Position numbers and translations under genes: made by a program. The notes under the pieces are model-generated. The model saw only the letters and a list, made by a program, of their open reading frames with translations. It was not told where the DNA came from and did not search any database. Positions 12,712 through 18,753 of a stretch of DNA of 18,753 nucleotides are shown piece by piece (position 1 is the first letter of the stretch; each line of letters opens with the position of its first letter). This DNA comes from an uncultured Oscillospiraceae bacterium. GTDB lineage: Bacteria > Bacillota > Clostridia > Oscillospirales > Oscillospiraceae. The stretch is from the NCBI GenBank assembly GCA_910579595.1, contig CAJTVM010000054.1, positions 1 to 18,753 on the forward strand. The letters are read 5' to 3'.

Positions 12712-13689
12712 CTATGACGCGGCGTGAGAGTCAAGAGGTTTTTTTCCGATGTGCTTATTTAAAAATGCTTCCACCGTAGACCAGTACAGCTCCGGATCCT
12801 TTGAGGAGGCTTCTCCGTGGGCCGCGCCGGGGATGGACAGCTTTTCCTTGTCTGGGCTGGCGCAGGCATGATATACCACGTCCAGCATGGAGTAGGGAAC
12901 AAAGGTGTCGTCCTCTCCGTGGATAAAGAGGACGGGCAGGGAGGTCTTTTTCAGCTGCTCTACCGCCGACGCCTCCTTGAAGCCAAACCCTGCCCGCACC
13001 TGGGTTACCAGGGAGGCCGCGTCCAGCACCGGGAAGGTGGGCAGATGGAACAGCTCGTCAAGCTGTCCGGCGAACTCGTCCCACACGGAGGAATAGCCGC
13101 AGTCCTCGACGACGCACTTCACGTTGGGCGGCAGGCCGGCTTCCCCGGCGGTCATCATCACCGTAGCCCCGCCCATGGAGATGCCGTAGAGGACGATCTC
13201 CGCGTCCGGATCCTGCTCCACGATGGAATCCACCCAGGCCACAATGTCCCGGCGTTCCAGCCAACCCATACTGGCATACCGGCCCTCGCTGAGCTCGTGG
13301 GCGCGGGCGGCAGGGGCCAGGATGTTGAAGCCCAGCTCATAGAAATGGGCGGCGGAGCGGCCCATGTATTGGGGTATGCTGCCGTAGCCGTGACAGCAGA
13401 CCGCGTATCTATGGCTCGCCTGGGGCTGGGCCAGGTAAAGGCCGTGGAGCTTCAGCCCATCATGGCTGGTGAGCCAGCGGTCCTCGCTGTTCTCGTCCAG
13501 CCAAGCGCTGTCCCCCTCCAGATCCCACTCGGTCTCTTTGGAGATCATGCCGCCAAATTCGGGATCCAGGGCGAAATGAAACAGGTAATTTCCGGCAAAG
13601 GCCAGCGCCCCCACGATGAGCGCCAGCAGGACGGCAAGCACGATGAGGGCGATTTTCGGCCCACGGCGCTTTTTCGCAGTTTTTTCCAT
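12712..13689 (-). CDS. Membrane-anchored alpha/beta hydrolase
   Basis: This is a serine hydrolase of 325 residues resembling the YqkD-like S33/BAAT group. A basic N-terminus (KTAKKRRGPK) and a hydrophobic helix at about 13-33 anchor it with the catalytic domain outside the cell. The catalytic triad can be assigned as Ser171 in GISMGG, Asp260 or 261 in HGEDDTFVP, and His291 in GAAHGEA. HGYG at 100-103 supplies the oxyanion-hole region. The substrate is unknown; an esterase or peptidase role is possible. It starts 10 bases after the stop of flavodiiron protein 2 and lacks its own good ribosome binding site, so translation is probably coupled. The MerR gene follows after about 30 bases. Confidence 0.88.
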   Translation of the reverse strand: MEKTAKKRRGPKIALIVLAVLLALIVGALAFAGNYLFHFALDPEFGGMISKETEWDLEGDSAWLDENSEDRWLTSHDGLKLHGLYLAQPQASHRYAVCCHGYGSIPQYMGRSAAHFYELGFNILAPAARAHELSEGRYASMGWLERRDIVAWVDSIVEQDPDAEIVLYGISMGGATVMMTAGEAGLPPNVKCVVEDCGYSSVWDEFAGQLDELFHLPTFPVLDAASLVTQVRAGFGFKEASAVEQLKKTSLPVLFIHGEDDTFVPYSMLDVVYHACASPDKEKLSIPGAAHGEASSKDPELYWSTVEAFLNKHIGKKPLDSHAAS

Positions 13690-13699
13690 ACGCCTGTGC

Positions 13700-14869
13700 T
13701 CAGAGGGCCTGGGCCATGGCGCGGGCCAGTTCCTTCATCTGCGCCCGGTTCTCATCGGTGGCGGCGGAGCGGATGGTGATCTTCGGCTCCAGAATGTCCA
13801 GCCCCTTCATGGCCTCCAGCTCGCCCAGCATGGTTTTCATGGCGCTGGGGCCCCAGGATCCGTTTTCCACCAAACCCACGGTGCGGTCACGGAAGCCCTT
13901 GGACTTCAGCCGCATCAAGAACTGGGCCATGGGCGGGAACACCCCGGCGTCGTAGCTGGAGGCCGCCAGTACCAGGCCGCTGTACCGGAACGCCCCGGCA
14001 ACGGCTTGTGCCCAGTCCTGGCGGGCGAGATCGATGGCTTCCACCGTCAGGCCCTCGGCCCGGAGCATTTCCGCCAGCTCCAGCGCCGCGCGGGCGGTGT
14101 TGCCGTGGATGGAGGCGTAGGCCAGCAGTACGCCCTTGTCCTCGGGGACATAGCGGCTCCAGATATCGTACTTTTCCAATGCCAGGGCCAGGGCTTCCCC
14201 GGACAGGATGGGGCCGTGGAGGGGGCAGACGGTCTTGATATCCAGTCCGGCCGCCTTTTTCAGCAGGGCCTGCACCTGCACGCCGTACTTGCCCACGATG
14301 TTAATATAGTACCGCCGGGCCTCGTCCACCCAGGGATCATCGGGGTTGGTGGAGCCGAACCGGCCGAAACCATCGGCGGCGAACAGGGTGCCGCTGGCCT
14401 TTTCAAAGGACACCATCACCTCCGGCCAGTGAACCATAGGGGCGGTGTAGAAGGTGAGGGTGTGAGCGCCCAGGGACAGCCCGTCGCCCTCTTTCACGAT
14501 CAAGGCCCGGTCCCCAAAGTCCCGCCCGGTAAAAGCGGTGAGCATGGGAAAGGTCTTGGCGTTGCCCACCAGGGTCATGTCGGGATATTTATCCGCCAGG
14601 GTGGAAATACTCCCCGCATGGTCAGGCTCCATGTGGTGGATTACCAGGTAGTCCGGCGTCCGCCCCGCCAGGGCTTGCTCCAGATTGGCCAGCCAATCCC
14701 CGGTTTTACGGGGATCTACCGTGTCCAGCACGGCGGTTTTTTCGTCCACGATCAGATAGGAATTATAGCTTACGCCGTTGGGGACGGCGTACTGGCTCTC
14801 AAACAGATCCAAATCCCCGTCAAAGCACCCCACTGGTACAACCACCGCGTCGAGTTTTGAGGTCATCAT
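13700..14869 (-). CDS. Flavodiiron protein 2 (FprA-type O2/NO reductase)
   Basis: This is a second A-type flavoprotein of about 389 residues. The diiron site is complete: H79-x-E81-x-D83-H84 in HHMEPDHAGS, H147 in MVHWPE, D166 in FAADGF and H218 in CPLHGP. The C-terminal flavodoxin domain starts with GVLLAYASIHGNTARAALELAE (two pieces around residue 250). Like the family, it should reduce O2 or NO with electrons from rubredoxin or a similar donor, but no donor gene is next to it. Two starts are possible, ATG 14869 or GTG 14878; AAGGAAGG at 14888-14881 fits either imperfectly. It heads an operon with the hydrolase and MerR regulator. The sequence is clearly diverged from flavodiiron protein 1. 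Confidence 0.93.
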   Translation of the reverse strand: MMTSKLDAVVVPVGCFDGDLDLFESQYAVPNGVSYNSYLIVDEKTAVLDTVDPRKTGDWLANLEQALAGRTPDYLVIHHMEPDHAGSISTLADKYPDMTLVGNAKTFPMLTAFTGRDFGDRALIVKEGDGLSLGAHTLTFYTAPMVHWPEVMVSFEKASGTLFAADGFGRFGSTNPDDPWVDEARRYYINIVGKYGVQVQALLKKAAGLDIKTVCPLHGPILSGEALALALEKYDIWSRYVPEDKGVLLAYASIHGNTARAALELAEMLRAEGLTVEAIDLARQDWAQAVAGAFRYSGLVLAASSYDAGVFPPMAQFLMRLKSKGFRDRTVGLVENGSWGPSAMKTMLGELEAMKGLDILEPKITIRSAATDENRAQMKELARAMAQAL

Positions 14870-14904
14870 TGATTTCACAGCCTTCCTTGGAATTTTTCCC
14901 CACG

Positions 14905-14933
14905 ATTTTACTATGAACCGCCCCCTTCGTCAA
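14905..14933 (-). promoter_or_regulatory. Sigma-A promoter for the flavodiiron protein 2 operon
   Basis: On the minus strand TTGACG (14933-14928) and TAAAAT (14910-14905) are 17 bases apart. The predicted leader is about 30 bases. The promoter is back to back with that of the DegV gene, 45 bases away. Confidence 0.75.
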
Positions 14934-14977
14934 GCGGTATTTTACCCAGAACGGCGGCGGTTTTCCCCGGGTTTCTC

Positions 14978-15006
14978 TTGACTTTCCATGCGGTATCTGT
15001 TATGAT
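14978..15006 (+). promoter_or_regulatory. Sigma-A promoter for the DegV gene
   Basis: TTGACT (14978-14983) and TATGAT (15001-15006) are 17 bases apart. An overlapping TATAAT at 15006-15011 is too far from the -35 box. The predicted leader is only about 28 bases. Confidence 0.75.
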
Positions 15007-15040
15007 ATAATTATCAATATGATGTTTGGGGTTTTTGCGT

Positions 15041-15877
15041 ATGAGTTTCAAAATCATCGTCGACAGCTGCTGCGATCTCGGCCCGGATTTGCTGTCCGGC
15101 CCGGTGTACCAAAGCGTTCCTCTGACCATCCAGGTGGGGGAGCGCGAGTTCCGGGATGATGAGACGCTGTGCACCCAGGAACTGGTGGACGCCATGGATA
15201 TGTGCCAGGAGGCGTCCCGCACTGCCTGCCCCGCGCCGGCGGAATACCTGGCCGCTTACGAGGCGGCGGAGGGGGATATCTATGTGGTCACCCTGTCCGC
15301 CCTTCTGTCCGGCTCCCACAACAGCGCGTGGCAGGCCGCTCAGATCTTCCGGGAGGAACACCCCGACCGCAATATCCATGTGTTCAATTCCTGCTCTGCC
15401 TCCGCCGGGGAGACGAAAATTGCCCTCGAGCTGGCCGGGCTGGCCGGATCCGGGCTGCCCTTTGACGAGGTGGCGGCCCAGATGGACCGGCGCATCGCCG
15501 ATATGAATACCTTGTTCGTGCTGGAAAACCTGGACACCCTGCGCAAGGCGGGACGGCTCACCCGGGTGCAGTCGCTGATCACCGGGGCGCTGCGGGTAAA
15601 GCTGGTGATGGGTTCCACCCCGCAAGGGGAGATTATGCGCCACGGGCAGGCGCTGTCCATCAAGCAGGCGCTGAGCAAGCTGGTGACCATTATGGCCGAT
15701 GACGAGAAGCACCGGGGAAAGCTGCTGTGCATCTCCCACTGCCTGTGCCGGGATCGGGCGGAATATCTTCGTTCGCTGGCTTTTAAGTATTGCAGCTTTG
15801 CCGATGTGCGCATTGAGGAAACCCGGGGCATCAGTTCCTTCTATGCCAATTCGGGGGGCATTGTGGCGGCGTATTGA
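15041..15877 (+). CDS. DegV family fatty-acid-binding protein
   Basis: This cytoplasmic protein of 278 residues belongs to the DegV/FakB family. Some members hand fatty acids to the kinase FakA for phosphorylation and lipid synthesis; which type this one is cannot be told. The N-terminal motif is FKIIVDSCCDLGPDLL, with the ligand-contacting SALLSGSHNSAWQAA segment near residue 88, FNSCSASAGE near 116, and VLENLDTLRKAGRLTRVQ near 158. The ATG at 15041 is preferred to an earlier TTG; the ribosome binding site is weak (GGGG at 15028-15031). The gene is monocistronic: promoter at 14978, terminator at 15894. No fakA-like gene lies in the window. Confidence 0.92.
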   Translation: MSFKIIVDSCCDLGPDLLSGPVYQSVPLTIQVGEREFRDDETLCTQELVDAMDMCQEASRTACPAPAEYLAAYEAAEGDIYVVTLSALLSGSHNSAWQAAQIFREEHPDRNIHVFNSCSASAGETKIALELAGLAGSGLPFDEVAAQMDRRIADMNTLFVLENLDTLRKAGRLTRVQSLITGALRVKLVMGSTPQGEIMRHGQALSIKQALSKLVTIMADDEKHRGKLLCISHCLCRDRAEYLRSLAFKYCSFADVRIEETRGISSFYANSGGIVAAY

Positions 15878-15893
15878 GCGGATCTTAAGAGGG

Positions 15894-15932
15894 AAAAGGA
15901 CGGCGGGGCAGGGATCCTGGCCGTCCTTTTTT
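15894..15932 (+). terminator. Rho-independent terminator after the DegV gene
   Basis: AAAAGGACGGC (15894-15904) pairs perfectly with GCCGTCCTTTT (15920-15930), with a 15-base loop and six T in the tail. Confidence 0.9.
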
Positions 15933-15975
15933 CGTAAGTCTTAATATTTTTTCCCTTCCCACATGGGCTGATGTA

Positions 15976-15984
15976 TGCTATAAT
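15976..15984 (+). promoter_or_regulatory. Extended -10 promoter for the glf operon
   Basis: TGC-TATAAT (15976-15984) is a consensus -10 with the TGN extension. No good -35 box is seen at the expected place, as is usual for extended -10 promoters. The leader is about 63 bases. Confidence 0.6.
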
Positions 15985-16011
15985 ATGCTTTATTCTACAG
16001 AAAATATACGG

Positions 16012-16030
16012 CGGGCGGCTCAGCCGCCCG
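16012..16030 (+). promoter_or_regulatory. GC-rich hairpin in the glf leader
   Basis: CGGGCGGC (16012-16019) pairs with GCCGCCCG (16023-16030) around a three-base loop, about 20 bases after the predicted transcript start. Only three T follow, so full termination is unlikely; it may stabilise the 5' end or pause polymerase. Confidence 0.45.
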
Positions 16031-16053
16031 TTTAACAGGAAAGACGTGAGATC

Positions 16054-17253
16054 ATGAGGAAGCAATACGATGCGCTGGTGATCGGCGCGGGCTATGCCGG
16101 GGCGGTGTCCGCCCGGCGGCTGGCCGAGGACGGCGGAAAAAAGGTGCTGGTGCTGGAGCGCCGGGGCCATGTGGGCGGCAACGCCTATGACTGCCTGGAT
16201 GATGCCGGTGTTCTGATCCATCAGTACGGTCCCCACATTTTCCACACCAACGACAGGCGGGTGTTTGACTTTCTGTCCCGGTTTACCCAATGGCGGCGCT
16301 ATCAGCACAGGGTTATTGCCAATCTGCCAAGGGACAACCCCGAGGTGGTGCCGAAAGGCAAATCCACAGACGGGCGGTTTTTCTTCCCGGTCCCCTTTAA
16401 CCTGGATTCCATGAAAAACGCGTTTGGGAAAAAAGAAGGGGAACGCCTGGGCAAAAAGCTGCTGGACGCTTACCCCGCCCAGAGCCAGGTGACCATTCTG
16501 GAGCTGCGGCAAAACCCCGATCCCGAGATCGCCGCTATTGCGGACTATGTGTATGAGCACGTTTTTGTCCATTACACCATGAAGCAGTGGGGGCAGACCC
16601 CGGAAGAGATCGACCCCAACACCACCGCCCGGGTGCCGGTGCGCCTGTCCCAGGATGACCGCTACTTCCAGGATGCCTACCAGGGAATGCCCCTGAAGGG
16701 CTACACCCCCATGTTTGAACGGATGCTGGACCATCCCAACATCACGGTGGAGACGGGAGTGGACGCGCTGGAGCGGCTGGAGTTGGCGGACGGCAGCATC
16801 AAGCTGGACGGCGAGGTGTTCAGCGGCCCCGTGATCTACACCGGCCAGGCCGATGAACTGTTTGACTTCCAATTTGGGCCGCTGCCTTACCGCACCCTGG
16901 ATTTTGGCTTTGAGACGCTGGAGCGGGACTATTACCAGACCCACGGCACCGTGAACTACACTGTGGACGGGGAGTTCACCCGCATTACCGAATTTAAGCT
17001 GCTCACCGGGCAGAGACTGTCCGGCGTTACCACCATTATGAAAGAGTACTCTCGGGCCTATACCGGTGCGGACGGAGAGATTCCCTATTACGCCATCATC
17101 AACCCGGACAACAATGCCCTGTATGCCAAGTATGCTGATCTGGCCGGCCAATACCCCAACCTGCACCTGCTGGGCCGCCTGGCGGAATACAAATACTATA
17201 ATATGGACGCCATTGCCGCCAGGGCGTTAACCCTGGCGGCCGGTTTGCTGTAA
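16054..17253 (+). CDS. glf: UDP-galactopyranose mutase
   Basis: This is an FAD enzyme of 399 residues that interconverts UDP-galactopyranose and UDP-galactofuranose, supplying galactofuranose for cell-surface glycans. The N-terminal dinucleotide-binding fold is ALVIGAGYAGAVSARRLAE (residues ~7-25), followed by ERRGHVGGNAYD and the substrate-region signature QYGPHIFHTND. Further family motifs are QWRRYQHRV, FPVPFNLDS, YTMKQWG and the C-terminal LLGRLAEYKYYNMD. The family length is about 370-390, so it is complete. The ribosome binding site is weak (AGGAA about 11 bases upstream). A family 2 glycosyltransferase follows after 42 bases, consistent with both serving the same polysaccharide. Confidence 0.95.
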   Translation: MRKQYDALVIGAGYAGAVSARRLAEDGGKKVLVLERRGHVGGNAYDCLDDAGVLIHQYGPHIFHTNDRRVFDFLSRFTQWRRYQHRVIANLPRDNPEVVPKGKSTDGRFFFPVPFNLDSMKNAFGKKEGERLGKKLLDAYPAQSQVTILELRQNPDPEIAAIADYVYEHVFVHYTMKQWGQTPEEIDPNTTARVPVRLSQDDRYFQDAYQGMPLKGYTPMFERMLDHPNITVETGVDALERLELADGSIKLDGEVFSGPVIYTGQADELFDFQFGPLPYRTLDFGFETLERDYYQTHGTVNYTVDGEFTRITEFKLLTGQRLSGVTTIMKEYSRAYTGADGEIPYYAIINPDNNALYAKYADLAGQYPNLHLLGRLAEYKYYNMDAIAARALTLAAGLL

Positions 17254-17295
17254 AAGCGCCCCAATGGGGCATACTTAGTTGAGGAGAGATATGAT

Positions 17296-18324
17296 ATGGA
17301 CAAACTGATCACCTTCGCCGTCCCCTGCTACAACTCCGCCGAATATATGGATCACTGTGTGGAGACGCTGCTGGCGGCTGGGGAGGACGCGGAGATTATT
17401 CTGGTGGATGACGGTTCCACCAAGGACGACACTCCCGCCAAGTGTGATGGATGGGCGGAAAAGCACCCCGGCATTATCCGGGCCATCCACCAGGAGAACG
17501 GTGGCCACGGTGAGGGCGTCAATCAGGGCATCCGCAATGCCCGGGGGCTGTATTACAAGGTGGTGGATTCCGACGACTGGCTGGATACCGATGCTTTGGC
17601 CAAGGTGATGGATAAGCTGCGGGAGTTTGCCGCCATGCCCGCCCCGGTGGATATGCTCATTGCCAACTATGTCTATGAACACATGGAGGACAATACCCAG
17701 AAGGTTATGGGCTACAAAAACGTGTTCCCAGCCAACCAGATCCTCACCTGGAACAACATCCACAATTTCCGCACATCCCAGTATCTGCTGATGCACTCCG
17801 TTATTTACCGCACCCAGATGCTCCGGGACTGCGGGCTGGAGCTGCCCAAGCACACCTTCTATGTGGACAATATTTTTGTCTACCAGCCCCTGCCCTATGT
17901 CAAGACGCTGTATTATATGGATGTTGATCTGTACCGCTACTTCATCGGCCGGGCGGATCAGAGCGTCAACGAGGCGGTGATGGCCGGACGGATCGACCAG
18001 CAGGTGCGGGTGAGCAAGCAGATGATCGCGTCCCACGACGTGATCGCCGTCAAAGCCATCCAGCCCAAGCTGGGCCGGTATATGCTCAACCACCTGTCCA
18101 TGATGATGACCATCTCCTCCATTTTTGCCATCATTGCCAACACGCCCGAGTCGCTGGGAATGCGCACCGAGCTTTGGGAGTACCTGCGTCAGAAGGATGT
18201 TTCCCTCTACCGCCGCTGCCGCCTGCGCACCACCAACCTGGGCACCAATATCCCAGGGTACCAGGGGCGGAAGCTGTCTGTCAAACTGTACCGGCTGGCC
18301 CAGAAGATTTACAAATTTAATTAA
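17296..18324 (+). CDS. Family 2 glycosyltransferase
   Basis: This is a GT-A fold glycosyltransferase of 342 residues. The nucleotide-binding motif VDDGST lies at 37-42 and the metal-binding DSDDW at 91-95; NGGHGEGVNQGI at 68-79 is the typical helix between them. The C-terminal part (about 200-342) is basic and helical with no clear multi-pass membrane domain, so it probably acts on lipid-linked glycan at the cytoplasmic face. GAGGAGAG at 17281-17288 precedes the ATG at 17296. Sitting behind glf, a role in making a galactofuranose-containing glycan is plausible, but the donor sugar is not evident from sequence. Confidence 0.88.
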   Translation: MDKLITFAVPCYNSAEYMDHCVETLLAAGEDAEIILVDDGSTKDDTPAKCDGWAEKHPGIIRAIHQENGGHGEGVNQGIRNARGLYYKVVDSDDWLDTDALAKVMDKLREFAAMPAPVDMLIANYVYEHMEDNTQKVMGYKNVFPANQILTWNNIHNFRTSQYLLMHSVIYRTQMLRDCGLELPKHTFYVDNIFVYQPLPYVKTLYYMDVDLYRYFIGRADQSVNEAVMAGRIDQQVRVSKQMIASHDVIAVKAIQPKLGRYMLNHLSMMMTISSIFAIIANTPESLGMRTELWEYLRQKDVSLYRRCRLRTTNLGTNIPGYQGRKLSVKLYRLAQKIYKFN

Positions 18325-18337
18325 GGAGAAATGATGT

Positions 18338-18649
18338 ATGTCCGTACAAACTATTACCAATGAAAATTTTGATGATGTGGTGCTCAAGTCCGGCAAGCCT
18401 GTGCTGGTGGACTTCTGGGCGGAGTGGTGCGGTCCCTGCCGCATGGTATCCCCCATCGTGGATGAGATCGCGGAGGAGCGCTCCGACATCGTGGTGGGGA
18501 AGGTGAACGTGGACGAGCAGGGCGAGCTGGCCATGCGCTTCGGCGTGATGAGCATCCCCACCCTGCTGGTGTTCAAGGGCGGCGAGCTTGTGCAGAAGGC
18601 GGTGGGCGCCCGACCCAAGGACGCGCTGCTGGCTCTGCTGGACGGCTAA
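18338..18649 (+). CDS. trxA: Thioredoxin
   Basis: This is a single-domain thioredoxin of 103 residues that reduces protein disulfides in the cytoplasm. The active site is WCGPC (Cys31 and Cys34), the cis-proline is Pro75 in SIPTLLVF, and VDFWAEWCGPCRMVSPI is a textbook match. AAGGAG sits about ten bases before the ATG. It follows the glycosyltransferase by 13 bases and is probably co-transcribed, an unusual neighbour for glycan genes. No thioredoxin reductase is in the window. No terminator follows; an insertion sequence begins 50 bases after the stop. Confidence 0.95.
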   Translation: MSVQTITNENFDDVVLKSGKPVLVDFWAEWCGPCRMVSPIVDEIAEERSDIVVGKVNVDEQGELAMRFGVMSIPTLLVFKGGELVQKAVGARPKDALLALLDG

Positions 18650-18698
18650 GCAGCGGCACGATCAAACAATAAAAACGCAAACACCCCGCTTGCCGGAT

Positions 18699-18753
18699 TG
18701 AACTGCACCCCATTTGTTAGACAGTGTGGTATACTATCTAACAAGTGGGGTGA
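18699..18753 (+). mobile_element. Left end of an IS3-family (IS150-like) insertion sequence, cut by the window edge
   Basis: TGAACTGCACCCCATTTG (from 18699), followed by TTAGACA, closely resembles the left terminal repeat of IS150-type elements as I recall it. A near-perfect stem (18708-18724 with 18734-18750; 16 of 17 pairs including one wobble) folds the subterminal DNA. An extended -10, TGG-TATACT (18727-18735), lies in its loop and 3' arm, presumably the transposase promoter. GGGGTGA at the very end may be the transposase ribosome binding site. The transposase itself lies beyond the window, so the call rests on the terminal sequence alone. Confidence 0.65.

Noticed and set aside
15841..17166. 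Minus-strand frame of 441 codons opposite glf
   Set aside because: The plus strand encodes an unmistakable UDP-galactopyranose mutase; the reverse frame has no motif.
17275..18618. Minus-strand frame of 447 codons opposite the glycosyltransferase and thioredoxin genes
   Set aside because: It spans two well-supported plus-strand genes and their gap, and has no recognisable domain.

Overview
The window looks like chromosomal DNA of an anaerobic, spore-forming, GC-rich member of the Clostridia, most like the gut Oscillospiraceae (an inference). The support is an acyl-CoA dehydrogenase/ETF/rubredoxin fusion protein, two flavodiiron oxygen or NO reductases, a SpoVAC-type sporulation protein, a DegV protein and a MtaB tRNA-modifying enzyme. 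Strong Shine-Dalgarno sites precede most genes and sigma-A-type promoters precede several. No tRNA, rRNA or CRISPR array is visible.

Layout. 1-2254: the 3' end of an acyl-CoA dehydrogenase fused to an EtfA FAD domain and a rubredoxin, then a flavodiiron protein and a strong terminator. 2255-3438: an AT-rich scar of decayed mobile DNA, with a serine-recombinase remnant carrying an internal stop, a 164-bp MITE-like palindromic element and a possible membrane-protein remnant. 3439-5839: a secreted or membrane-anchored three-repeat PepSY protein and a CNNM/CorC-type CBS membrane protein. 5849-6011: a second copy of the palindromic element. 6082-9976: mtaB, then a glycolipid-type glycosyltransferase overlapping a flippase-like membrane protein, then a 33-residue small protein with its own terminator.

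10233-10679 (minus): a lone spoVAC with a possible sigma-G-like promoter. 10873-11838: a PfkB-family fructokinase whose promoter spacer is filled by an inverted repeat. 11944-14869 (minus): an apparent three-gene operon of a second flavodiiron protein, a membrane-anchored alpha/beta hydrolase and a MerR-TipAS regulator. 15041-15877: a DegV lipid-binding protein, divergent from that operon. 16054-18649: UDP-galactopyranose mutase, a family 2 glycosyltransferase and thioredoxin, probably co-transcribed. The window ends inside the left end of an IS3-family (IS150-like) insertion sequence.

Main themes are oxygen/NO detoxification and electron transfer (the fusion with flavodiiron protein 1, flavodiiron protein 2, thioredoxin), cell-envelope glycan and glycolipid synthesis (two glycosyltransferases, the flippase-like protein, UDP-galactopyranose mutase), and mobile-element scars. 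The least ordinary items are the dehydrogenase-EtfA-rubredoxin fusion beside a flavodiiron protein, the paired palindromic elements, and the 33-residue small protein.
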